Below are positions 56,815 to 64,000 of a stretch of DNA of 64,000 nucleotides, piece by piece. Numbering within the stretch: position 1 is the first letter of the stretch; every line of letters starts with the position of its first letter. The position numbers and the translations under genes were made by a program. The notes under the pieces are model-generated. The model worked only from the letters and a program-made list of their open reading frames with translations, searched no databases and was not told where the DNA came from. Source of the stretch: DASUBN01 sp050261675 (GTDB lineage: Bacteria; Pseudomonadota; Gammaproteobacteria; Natronospirales; REEB76). The stretch spans positions 31,481 through 95,480 of the forward strand of contig JBLNDO010000043.1 of the NCBI GenBank assembly GCA_050261675.1, written 5' to 3'.

Positions 56815-57761
56815 GGCCGGGGCTCCCCGGCTTCGTCGGCGGTGGTGAGCTCCACGAAGACCTGCTCCAGGGACTTGTGCTCCGGGGTGAGCGCCTTCAA
56901 GCCCCACTTGTTCTTGACCGCCCTCAGGGCGATTTCCTCGGCGGGGTCGCTGCCGGGCGCGAAGCGCACCCGCACCCGGCGGGCATCCAGTTTCTCCATC
57001 GCCTCCACGCCGTCGATGGACTTGAGCTCCTTGAGGACGGGGCTCTCGCGGCATTCGAGGACCAGGCTCCCGGCCTGCGTCTGCCCCGTGAGACCGGCGA
57101 GCGGGCCGGCGAACACCTGCCGGCCGCGGTGGATGATGAGTATCCGGGTGCAGACCGTCTGCACCTCGGGCAGGAGGTGGGTGGAAAGAATCACCCCGTG
57201 CTCGCGCCCGAGGTCCGCGATGAGCCCGCGGATCTCCACGATCTGGATGGGGTCGAGGCCCACGGTGGGCTCGTCCAGGATTACCACCTTGGGCGAGTGG
57301 AGGATCGCCTGGGCGATGCCCACCCGCTGCTGGTAGCCCTTGGAGAGGTTGCCGATCAATCGGGTGCCCACCTCCGTGAGGCCGCAGCGTTCCTTGGCTT
57401 GGGTACGTGCCGCGCGCCGCGCCGTCTTCGGCAGGCGGTGCAGGGCGGCGCAGTAGTCCAGGTACTCGTCCACCGTCAGGTCCGGGTAGAGCGGCGGCTG
57501 TTCCGGCAGGTAGCCCAAGGCCGCCCGCGCCACGAGGGGCTCGTCCAGGAGGTCCACGCCGTCGATGTGTATTTCGCCGGCGCTCGGGGCGAGATTGCCC
57601 GAGAGCATTTGCAGGGTGCTGGTCTTGCCGGCGCCGTTGGGGCCCAAGAGGCCCAAGATGTCGCCCGGCTTGAGCTCGAAGCCCAAGTCCTGCACCGCGC
57701 AGTGGCGGTCGTAGTAGCGGTACAGGCCCTCGACCTTCACCAGCGTGGAGTCGGTCTGCAT
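56811..57761 (-). CDS. ABC transporter ATP-binding protein, GldA-like
   Basis: A 316 aa ATPase. Walker A GPNGAGKTST, signature LSKGYQQRVGIAQA, Walker B VVILDEPTVGLDPIQI, and a C-terminal extension that is usual for ABC-2 (NodI/DrrA) type ATPases. First gene of a four-gene unit (ATPase, permease, GldG-like, DUF4340), with stop-start overlap or gaps of 3 bp. The order is the common proteobacterial Gld-like arrangement. Substrate unknown. Confidence 0.92.
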   Translation of the reverse strand: MQTDSTLVKVEGLYRYYDRHCAVQDLGFELKPGDILGLLGPNGAGKTSTLQMLSGNLAPSAGEIHIDGVDLLDEPLVARAALGYLPEQPPLYPDLTVDEYLDYCAALHRLPKTARRAARTQAKERCGLTEVGTRLIGNLSKGYQQRVGIAQAILHSPKVVILDEPTVGLDPIQIVEIRGLIADLGREHGVILSTHLLPEVQTVCTRILIIHRGRQVFAGPLAGLTGQTQAGSLVLECRESPVLKELKSIDGVEAMEKLDARRVRVRFAPGSDPAEEIALRAVKNKWGLKALTPEHKSLEQVFVELTTADEAGEPRP

Positions 57762-57944
57762 AACTCTCGGTAAGGCTTGGGAAAAATGTCAGCCCGTCGG
57801 GCGGTTTGCGCGGCGGGGGCTTAAGGCAGGGTCTTTTTACGGCCAGAAGCCCCGGATTGCAAGCATCAGGGACGGCCCGATGGACGGGGGGGGTGCCATG
57901 GCCCATAATTTCGACATATTCCATCGCCCTGCAGGTGTCCCCCG

Positions 57945-59126
57945 TTGTCCTTCCTACTCCACGGTTTTCTCGGTCTCCCGGTCTGGGGCTACATCCTGCT
58001 CGCGGCCGTGATGATCCACTTCACCATCCTGAGCGTCACCCTCTACCTGCACCGCACCGCGACCCACCGCGGCCTGGATATGCACCCGGCCGTGAGCCAT
58101 GTGATGCGGCTCTGGCTGTGGCTGACCACGGGCATGCTCACCAAGGAATGGGTGGCGGTGCACCGCAAGCACCACGCCCTGTGCGAGACCGCGGAAGACC
58201 CCCACAGCCCGAAGTTCAAGGGCTTGGCCAAGGTGGTGCTGGAGGGCGCCGAGCTCTACCGCCAAGAAGCCAAGAACCCGGAAACCCTCGAGAAATACGG
58301 CCGCGGCACCCCCGACGACTGGATTGAGCGCCGAGTCTTCACCCGCCACGGCAAGCTGGGCGTGGCCATCATGCTCGTGGTCGACCTCCTGCTCCTGGGC
58401 TTGCCGGGCCTGACCGTCTGGGCGCTGCAGATGATCGCCATCCCGTTCCTGGCCGCCGGCGTCGTCAACGGCATCGGCCACCACTCCGGCTACCGCAACT
58501 TCGAGTGCAAGGACGCCGCCACCAACGTGGTGCCCTGGGGCATCCTCCTGGGCGGCGAGGAACTGCATAACAACCACCATGCCTTCCCGAGTTCCGCCAA
58601 GTTCGCCCTGCGGGCCTGGGAGCTCGACCTCGGCTGGTGGTACATCCGCGCCCTGAACGCATTCGGTCTGGTTAAGGTCCGCCGCGTGGCCCCGACACCC
58701 GCGTTCAACGGCAAGGCGCCGGTGGACATGGACACGGTACAGGCCGTGATCCTCAACCGCCTGCACGTGCTGCGCCATTACGGCCGCGATGTGATCAAGC
58801 CGGCCTTCAAGCAGGAGAAGCAGGGCGCCTGCGCCTGGCGCCGGCGTTTCCTTTCCGGCACCCGCCGGCTGCTGATCCGCGACCGGGGATTGCTCAAACC
58901 CGCCGAGGAGCGCCGCCTGCGTCTCGCCTTGGCCCGTAGCCAGGCCCTGGACACGGTCTACGGGTTCCGCCTGAAGCTCGAGAAACTCTGGGAGAACAAG
59001 GCCCAGAGCAACGAGACCCTGCTCCGGCACTTCAAGGAATGGTGCCGCGAGGCGGAGCAGAGCGGCATCGCCTCCCTGCGGGAGTTCTCCGAGCGCCTAC
59101 AGAGCTACGCCCTCCAGCCCGCTTGA
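57945..59126 (+). CDS. Membrane fatty acid desaturase (delta-9-like)
   Basis: A 393 aa integral membrane di-iron enzyme. The three His boxes are complete: HRTATH (36-41), HRKHH (73-77) and HNNHH (208-212). This fits acyl-lipid or acyl-CoA desaturases such as DesA/Ole1-type. The last ~130 residues form a soluble, charged helical tail (LLKPAEERRLRLALARSQALD) not part of the core, but common in related bacterial proteins. Start is TTG at 57945, with AGG upstream. Followed by a terminator. Confidence 0.88.
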   Translation: MSFLLHGFLGLPVWGYILLAAVMIHFTILSVTLYLHRTATHRGLDMHPAVSHVMRLWLWLTTGMLTKEWVAVHRKHHALCETAEDPHSPKFKGLAKVVLEGAELYRQEAKNPETLEKYGRGTPDDWIERRVFTRHGKLGVAIMLVVDLLLLGLPGLTVWALQMIAIPFLAAGVVNGIGHHSGYRNFECKDAATNVVPWGILLGGEELHNNHHAFPSSAKFALRAWELDLGWWYIRALNAFGLVKVRRVAPTPAFNGKAPVDMDTVQAVILNRLHVLRHYGRDVIKPAFKQEKQGACAWRRRFLSGTRRLLIRDRGLLKPAEERRLRLALARSQALDTVYGFRLKLEKLWENKAQSNETLLRHFKEWCREAEQSGIASLREFSERLQSYALQPA

Positions 59127-59141
59127 ATCGCGACCGGCTAT

Positions 59142-59177
59142 AAATAAAAAGCCCGCCGTCAGGCGGGCTTTTTATTT
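59142..59177. terminator. Bidirectional rho-independent terminator
   Basis: A 16-bp perfect stem (AAATAAAAAGCCCGCC and complement) with a GTCA loop lies between the desaturase stop and rpmG stop. A-rich on one flank and T-rich on the other, so it serves both convergent transcripts. Confidence 0.92.
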
Positions 59178-59193
59178 GAGCCCACGGAGGGGC

Positions 59194-59349
59194 TTACTTG
59201 ATCTTGGCTTCCTTGTACTTCACGTGCTTGCGCACCACCGGGTCGAACTTCATGGTCTCCAGCTTGTCCGGGTGGAGGCGGCGGTTCTTGGTGGTGGTGT
59301 AGTAGTGGCCGGTGTCGGCGCTGGAGACCAGTTTGATTTTCTCGCGCAT
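59194..59349 (-). CDS. rpmG: 50S ribosomal protein L33
   Basis: A 51 aa protein: the start (REKIKLVSSADTGHYYTTTKN) and the end (FDPVVRKHVKYKEAKIK) are standard for L33. No CxxC pairs are present, so this is the zinc-free (C-) form. It follows rpmB by 13 bp. Small enough to be missed by length-based searches. Confidence 0.97.
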   Translation of the reverse strand: MREKIKLVSSADTGHYYTTTKNRRLHPDKLETMKFDPVVRKHVKYKEAKIK

Positions 59350-59362
59350 GGTTCTTTACCTT

Positions 59363-59599
59363 TTAGACCTTCTCGCCGCGGGCGCGGATCTGCTCGACCA
59401 CGGCCTCGAGGCCCAGCTTGTCGATGGTGCGCATGCCCTTGGAGGAGACGCGCAGGCTCACGAAGCGCTTCTCGCTTTCCAGCCAGAAACGGTGGGTATG
59501 CAGGTTCGGCAGCCAACGGCGGCGCGTCTTGTTGTTGGCGTGCGAGACGTTGTTCCCGGTGGCGGGCGCCTTGCCCGTGACCTGGCAGACTCTCGACAT
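59363..59599 (-). CDS. rpmB: 50S ribosomal protein L28
   Basis: A 78 aa protein, SRVCQVTGKAPATGNNVSHANNKTRRRWLPNLH at the N-terminus and LRVSSKGMRTIDKLGLEAVV at the C-terminus are diagnostic. First gene of the rpmB-rpmG operon, whose promoter is at 59650-59677. Confidence 0.97.
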   Translation of the reverse strand: MSRVCQVTGKAPATGNNVSHANNKTRRRWLPNLHTHRFWLESEKRFVSLRVSSKGMRTIDKLGLEAVVEQIRARGEKV

Positions 59600-60018
59600 G
59601 GCTGAATCCTCTGAAAAACCGCCCCCAAGGGGAGGGCGAAAGGGCGGCTATTCTAGCAGCCGGGGCTGATTTCGCAACCCGCCACCCCTCCTTCCAGGGC
59701 CCCGGCTTCCCCCGGTTTCGGCCCTGACCCCCGTGTCCGCCAAGGGCCTGAGACGGGCTAAGTCGTCCCCTGACCCACAATCAGGGTTCCCCCGAGCCCC
59801 AAGCCGGGCTTGCCCCGATGTGGGATTTTTGGCCCGCGTTACATAGTGGCCCCGCACGCCACGCACCGTTCCATGAAGGAAGGGTGGCGGCGCAGGCAGG
59901 ACCGGCCAAGGCCGGCGGCCCGCGGAACAGGCCAGGGAAGGCCGCCTTGCCCTCCTGAAGTCTGTCCTTGAACCCCGGGCAACCGGGTCCAATCCAGTCA
60001 CTTCGAGGAGTAAGGAAC
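59600..60018. other. 419-bp intergenic region between rpmB and the FG-GAP gene
   Basis: It contains the rpmB promoter (59650-59677) and several GC-rich hairpins but no credible coding frame. I searched it for a second c-di-GMP aptamer and found no GGCAAACC or GAAA-capped stem. GAGGAG and AAGGA precede the FG-GAP ATG. Confidence 0.6.
59650..59677 (-). promoter_or_regulatory. Promoter of rpmB-rpmG
   Basis: -35 TTGCGA (59672-59677), 16-bp spacer, and extended -10 TGC-TAGAAT (59650-59655), minus strand. The start would be about 45 bp upstream of rpmB. Confidence 0.7.
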
Positions 60019-61206
60019 ATGAACGGGAAAGACACATGGATCGTGCGTCACGGCCGGATTTCCGCCTTCGTGCTCGCGGCCTTCTGTGCCGGCGGCGCCT
60101 GGGCAGCCACCCCCAATTTCGCCGCTGAACAGGGTTTCGCGCTGGATACTACGCCGCTGTTGGTCATCGCCGTGGACCTCAACAGCGATGGCAAGCCGGA
60201 CCTCGTGAGCGGGAGCAACTACAGCGACGGTATTTCGGTGCTAATCAATACCTCTTCCGGCGGCAGTTTGAGCTTTGCGAACCCGGTGGACATGCAGGGC
60301 TCGTTCTCGGTGGCGGTCGCCGACGTGAACGGCGACGGCAAACCAGACTTGATCGTACCTTTCGACAGCGATGGCGCCATGGTGTATGTCAATACTACGC
60401 CTATCGGATCCGCAACCGCGACGTTCGACATGGTGTACCTCGGGACCGGAGCAGGCCCCTTCACGGTGGCAGCCGCGGACCTGAATGGCGACGGTATGCC
60501 GGACATCATCGTCGGCAACTCCGGGGACAACACGATCTCGGTATTCATCAATACCACGACCCCGGGCAATGCAACCGCTTCGTTTGCCGCCGGACAGATC
60601 TTTGCCGCCGGCAACTACCCGCAGTCAATCGCAGTGGGCGATTTGAATGGCGACGGCAAGTCCGACATCGTGGTGGACAACACCATGGACAACACCATTT
60701 CGGTGCTCGTCAATGCCACCGCTAATGGCGCCTCAAGCGCGAGCTTCGATACCCAGCAGGTGTTTCCGGTGGGCGAGCTCCCCAACGTCGTCACCCTCGC
60801 GGACATCAACAACGATGGCAAGCTGGACGTGGTGATAGGAAACAATATGGAGAACTTCGTCTCCATTCTGCGTAACACCACCACGAACGGTTCCGGCACG
60901 GTAAATTTCGCCGCGGAATACGTGGTTCCGACGGGCAATACCCCGGATTCGCTGGCGGTCGCGGATGTGGACGGTGACGGCATGCCCGATCTCATTGTCG
61001 GCAACGCCGGGGACAACACCGTGTCTTTCATTCCCAACACCACAACCAGCGGCTCGGCCAGCCTGAAATTTGGCACTCGTGTGGATTTCTACACGGGGAA
61101 CGACCCCGAAGGCCTGGTGGTGGCGGACCTGAATGGCGACGGCAAACTTGATATTGCCACCGCCAACCTGGGCGATTCGGAGCTGGCCGTGTTACTCGGG
61201 CAATAA
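60019..61206 (+). CDS. Exported FG-GAP/VCBS repeat protein (seven repeats)
   Basis: A 395 aa secreted protein. After a signal peptide (FVLAAFCAGGAWA) come seven repeats of about 50-55 residues, each with a DxNxDGxxD calcium-binding motif (DLNSDGKPD, DVNGDGKPD, DLNGDGMPD, DLNGDGKSD, DINNDGKLD, DVDGDGMPD, DLNGDGKLD). Seven FG-GAP repeats suggest a closed seven-bladed beta-propeller of integrin-alpha type. ATG at 60019 has GAGGAG and AAGGA upstream. Function unknown; adhesion or extracellular binding is inferred. Confidence 0.88.
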   Translation: MNGKDTWIVRHGRISAFVLAAFCAGGAWAATPNFAAEQGFALDTTPLLVIAVDLNSDGKPDLVSGSNYSDGISVLINTSSGGSLSFANPVDMQGSFSVAVADVNGDGKPDLIVPFDSDGAMVYVNTTPIGSATATFDMVYLGTGAGPFTVAAADLNGDGMPDIIVGNSGDNTISVFINTTTPGNATASFAAGQIFAAGNYPQSIAVGDLNGDGKSDIVVDNTMDNTISVLVNATANGASSASFDTQQVFPVGELPNVVTLADINNDGKLDVVIGNNMENFVSILRNTTTNGSGTVNFAAEYVVPTGNTPDSLAVADVDGDGMPDLIVGNAGDNTVSFIPNTTTSGSASLKFGTRVDFYTGNDPEGLVVADLNGDGKLDIATANLGDSELAVLLGQ

Positions 61207-61264
61207 TGGCAAGTCAATTCTCAATCCTTTAGCACCCTCGACTAAAGGGACAAGATTAAGGGGG

Positions 61265-61290
61265 GGGGGTGGATCGTGAGATCCACCCCC
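61265..61290 (+). terminator. Terminator after the FG-GAP gene
   Basis: An 11-bp stem (GGGGGTGGATC / GATCCACCCCC) with a GTGA loop, followed by TGTTTT. A G-run precedes the stem. Confidence 0.75.
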
Positions 61291-61480
61291 TGTTTTGCGA
61301 ACGACATACTCTCCCCGGCATCTGGGACTTCCAGGGCGCTTCCAATGTTATGTTAAACTGTGCTAGTCTCCTCTCGAGCGTGGTTTTGACTGCGCCCCCG
61401 ACTGCTGTCCCGCCGAGAGCCCCCGTAGTTCCATGGGGCCACCGGCGTTTGGAAGGGCTTCTCGAATCGTGAGAGACACC

Positions 61481-62443
61481 ATGCGGCGATGCCTACGGTC
61501 AGGTTTTCGGTCACTCCTCCTCCTGGGTCTGCTCCTGGCCTCAGTCGGCGCGGCCTGGGCGCGAGGCACGGGCGGCGGAGTCGGGGTCGGCATCCATATC
61601 CTTTATTCCGCTGCGCACGCCAACGACGGGCAGGTCGACAGCGGCAGGAACGGCCCCAGCAAGGGCACCCTCTCCGCCACCTTACACACGAGCGGGCAGC
61701 AGTTGACCTTCAGCGTGGTCACCGCGCCCACAAACGGCACCGTGGCGATTACCGATGCCTCCACCGGCACCTTCGTCTATACCCCGGCACATAACTTTAT
61801 CCAGGGTGTGGACAGCTTCACCTTCCACGCCGTGGATAGCCACGGGGCGACCTCCAACGTGGCCACGGAGTACGTGGTACTGAAGGACCCGCCGAAGACC
61901 CAAGCCGGCAGCGCGGCCACCACGGTGGACACGGCCGTGACGGGGACCCTTGCCGTCATACCGGCGTACAGCGGCGAGCCCGTGACCTTCCAGATAGTCC
62001 GCAAACCAAGCAAAGGTGTGCTGGTGTTTACCAATCCCGCCACCGGGGCGTTCCGGTATACACCCGATCCGGGCTTTACGGGACAGGACAGCTTCAAGTA
62101 CCAGGTCGCGGACAGTTTCGGGATGCCGTCGAATCCCTCCGACGAAAAGATCCAGGTCAACGACGTCGTGGCCACGGTGAGCGCCGGCAGCGTCAGCACT
62201 GCCGCGAACCATCCCGTTTCCGGCGTACTGTCGGCGCGCAGCACCTACCCGGAACAGAAGCTGACCTTCCTCATCGTGACCGAGCCCGGCCATGGCAAAG
62301 TTACGCTCACGAATCCCGTCACAGGAGCCTTCAGCTACATGCCCACGGCGGGCTATCGCGGCTCCGATAGCTTCACCTTCGTGGTCAAGGATCAGGCGGA
62401 TACGTCTTCCGCCACCGCCACCGAAAGCACCACCGTTAATTGA
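61481..62443 (+). CDS. Exported tandem Ig-like domain protein
   Basis: A 320 aa secreted protein. Signal peptide SLLLLGLLLASVGAAWA, then three repeats of about 90 residues with the pattern GTLSA..LTFSVVTAPTNGTV.I.D..TGTFVYTPA..F.G.DSFTF.A.DS. These match bacterial Ig-like/cadherin-like tandem domains of adhesins (TYPD/NPVTGAFSYMPTAGYRGSDSFTF in the last). No membrane anchor or sortase-type motif is visible. ATG at 61481 with GAGAGAC upstream. Adhesion or matrix role inferred, partner gene of the FG-GAP protein. Confidence 0.85.
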   Translation: MRRCLRSGFRSLLLLGLLLASVGAAWARGTGGGVGVGIHILYSAAHANDGQVDSGRNGPSKGTLSATLHTSGQQLTFSVVTAPTNGTVAITDASTGTFVYTPAHNFIQGVDSFTFHAVDSHGATSNVATEYVVLKDPPKTQAGSAATTVDTAVTGTLAVIPAYSGEPVTFQIVRKPSKGVLVFTNPATGAFRYTPDPGFTGQDSFKYQVADSFGMPSNPSDEKIQVNDVVATVSAGSVSTAANHPVSGVLSARSTYPEQKLTFLIVTEPGHGKVTLTNPVTGAFSYMPTAGYRGSDSFTFVVKDQADTSSATATESTTVN

Positions 62444-62460
62444 AGCCGGGTCTAATGCAG

Positions 62461-62492
62461 GGGCGGCTCGAAAGAGCCGCCCGTTTTCTTTT
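62461..62492 (+). terminator. Rho-independent terminator after the Ig-like gene
   Basis: A 9-bp stem (GGGCGGCTC / GAGCCGCCC) with a GAAA loop, followed by GTTTTCTTTT. Confidence 0.88.
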
Positions 62493-62497
62493 CCGTT

Positions 62498-62840
62498 CTA
62501 AATCCAGCCCCGCTCCGCGAAGGACACCGTCTCCCCGTCCCCCACCACGAAATGGTCCAGCACCCGGATATCCACCAAGGAAAGCGCATCCTGCAGCCGG
62601 CGTGTGAGGCGCCGGTCCCATGCCCTTCAGGGCACATAGCTCCTTCCGGTCGGCATTGAGAAGCGTTCTCAGGCTTCCGAACTCCTTCAACATCTGCCGC
62701 GCGAGGTCGAGGGCGCTTTTCCCCCTGACCCCGGTGCGCAGGAAGATGGCCAGGAGTTCCGCGTCTGCGAGGGACTGGGCGCCTTTCTGGAGCAGTTTCT
62801 CCCGGGGCCGCTTGCCCTCGGGCCAATCGCGTATCCCCAT
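62498..62840 (-). pseudogene. radC: radC remnant with internal deletion and frameshift
   Basis: The 5' part encodes the RadC N-terminus (IRDWPEGKRPREKLLQKGAQSLADAELLAIFLRTG, then FGSLRTLL and the helix-hairpin-helix CALKGMGPA). The reading then shifts, and the last ~32 codons in another frame encode the RadC C-terminus (DALSLVDIRVLDHFVVGDGETVSFAERG) up to the TAG at 62498. The middle, which in intact RadC (about 220 residues) carries the JAMM metal site HxH..SxxD, is absent. So an internal deletion of roughly 100-120 codons plus a frameshift, near 62610-62625. Confidence 0.9.
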
Positions 62841-62977
62841 GGGTCATTTTTCCCTTGAATCCCCGCAAGCCACCCTCACTATGAACGCAAGGGGCATCGG
62901 GTTTGGCGGTTCTTTGCCCAAGCTTTGTTCAAAAATCCGCCACCCGCAAAAACCCGGTAAAAACCATGAAAAAACCG

Positions 62978-63005
62978 TTGACGCCCGGAATGCGGTCCGT
63001 ATAAT
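62978..63005 (+). promoter_or_regulatory. rrn promoter P1
   Basis: -35 TTGACG (62978-62983), 16-bp spacer, -10 TATAAT (63000-63005), and a GC-rich discriminator (GCGCGGC), as expected for growth-rate/ppGpp-controlled rRNA promoters. An A-rich tract (62948-62974) upstream may act as UP element. Confidence 0.88.
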
Positions 63006-63064
63006 GCGCGGCTCTTTTGCCCTGGACGGGACCCTTTGGCAGCCAAAAAACGCTGCCAAACCCG

Positions 63065-63092
63065 TTGACCGGCCGGACCCGCCCTGTATAAT
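63065..63092 (+). promoter_or_regulatory. rrn promoter P2
   Basis: -35 TTGACC (63065-63070), 16-bp spacer, -10 TATAAT (63087-63092). Very similar to P1 over the promoter and 87 bp downstream of it. Confidence 0.88.
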
Positions 63093-63122
63093 GGTCGGTC
63101 TGCCCGGTAGATTCCCGGGCCC

Positions 63123-63133
63123 GCTCTTTAACA
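63123..63133 (+). promoter_or_regulatory. rRNA leader boxA
   Basis: GCTCTTTAACA matches the boxA antitermination consensus bound by NusB-S10. It lies about 25 bp after P2's start and 134 bp before 16S. Confidence 0.85.
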
Positions 63134-63266
63134 GCACGATCAAGTAACTTGTGTGGGCGCTCGCGTCACGGGGTTGGAAGCAACCCATTGATCGATGAGT
63201 GCCTAGATTTTGAGCTAGTAAGTTCATGATCTGGGTTCATCTCTTAGATCTAATAGCTTTGGCTAT

Positions 63267-64000
<734 letters not shown>

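Noticed and set aside
59780..60018. Possible second c-di-GMP aptamer before the FG-GAP gene
   Set aside because: GGCGCAGGC...CCGGCCAA resembles part of the aptamer, but GGCAAACC, the GAAA-capped hairpin and the closing GTTACCG are missing.

Overview
The window is chromosomal DNA of a high-GC gammaproteobacterium. The evidence is a partial 16S rRNA gene at the right edge, gammaproteobacterial rrn-type promoters, and gene order shared with Pseudomonas aeruginosa: yggT-proC-yggS next to pilT-pilU, and gshB-tonB-yqgE-ruvX-pyrB divergent from pilG-pilH-pilI-pilJ-chpA. I cannot place it below class level from sequence alone. Nearly every base is coding, with many ATGA/GTGA stop-start overlaps that indicate translationally coupled operons.

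Layout. 1-7.8 kb: housekeeping and accessory metabolism (amidotransferase fragment, OsmC, SDR, FadD, MurI, amino-acid permease, DUF2891 coupled to MtgA). 7.8-9.8 kb: a class I methyltransferase gene preceded by a c-di-GMP-I riboswitch with its own promoter and a CRP-like palindrome, then another SDR. 9.8-18.7 kb: two small cytochromes c, msrB-alaX, rocD, a hydrolase, YfaZ, TerB, HU, and the yggS-proC-yggT-yggU operon. The yggS-proC gap is packed with five back-to-back hairpins. 18.8-22.2 kb: three tandem PilT-family ATPases. 22.2-24.8 kb: an AT-richer pair (S9 peptidase and lipoprotein). 24.9-29.7 kb: gshB-tonB-yqgE-ruvX-pyrB-pyrK on the minus strand. 29.9-39.5 kb: the Pil-Chp chemosensory cluster that controls twitching (pilG, pilH, pilI, pilJ, chpA, and a CheW-like chpC), with no pilK or chpB.

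39.7-44.1 kb: an ABC exporter (ATPase, permease, membrane fusion protein) behind a probable FNR/Anr-type promoter. 44.1-50 kb: a P-type ATPase, then argE-bioA-rsmE. 50-53 kb: ampD, ampE and a BtuF-like protein, facing a PduO-type adenosyltransferase. 53-63 kb: the familiar radC-rpmB-rpmG-mutM neighbourhood, split here by a GldA/F/G-like ABC cluster, a fatty acid desaturase and two exported repeat proteins (a seven-repeat FG-GAP protein and an Ig-like protein). radC itself survives only as an internally deleted remnant. 62.9-64 kb: two near-identical rrn promoters, boxA, and the first ~735 nt of 16S rRNA.

The connecting theme is surface behaviour: three retraction-type ATPases, the Pil-Chp pathway, exported repeat proteins and a c-di-GMP sensor RNA. 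The most notable single element is the riboswitch-promoter-palindrome module at 8.75-8.99 kb; next are the hairpin array at 17.87-18.04 kb and the decayed radC.
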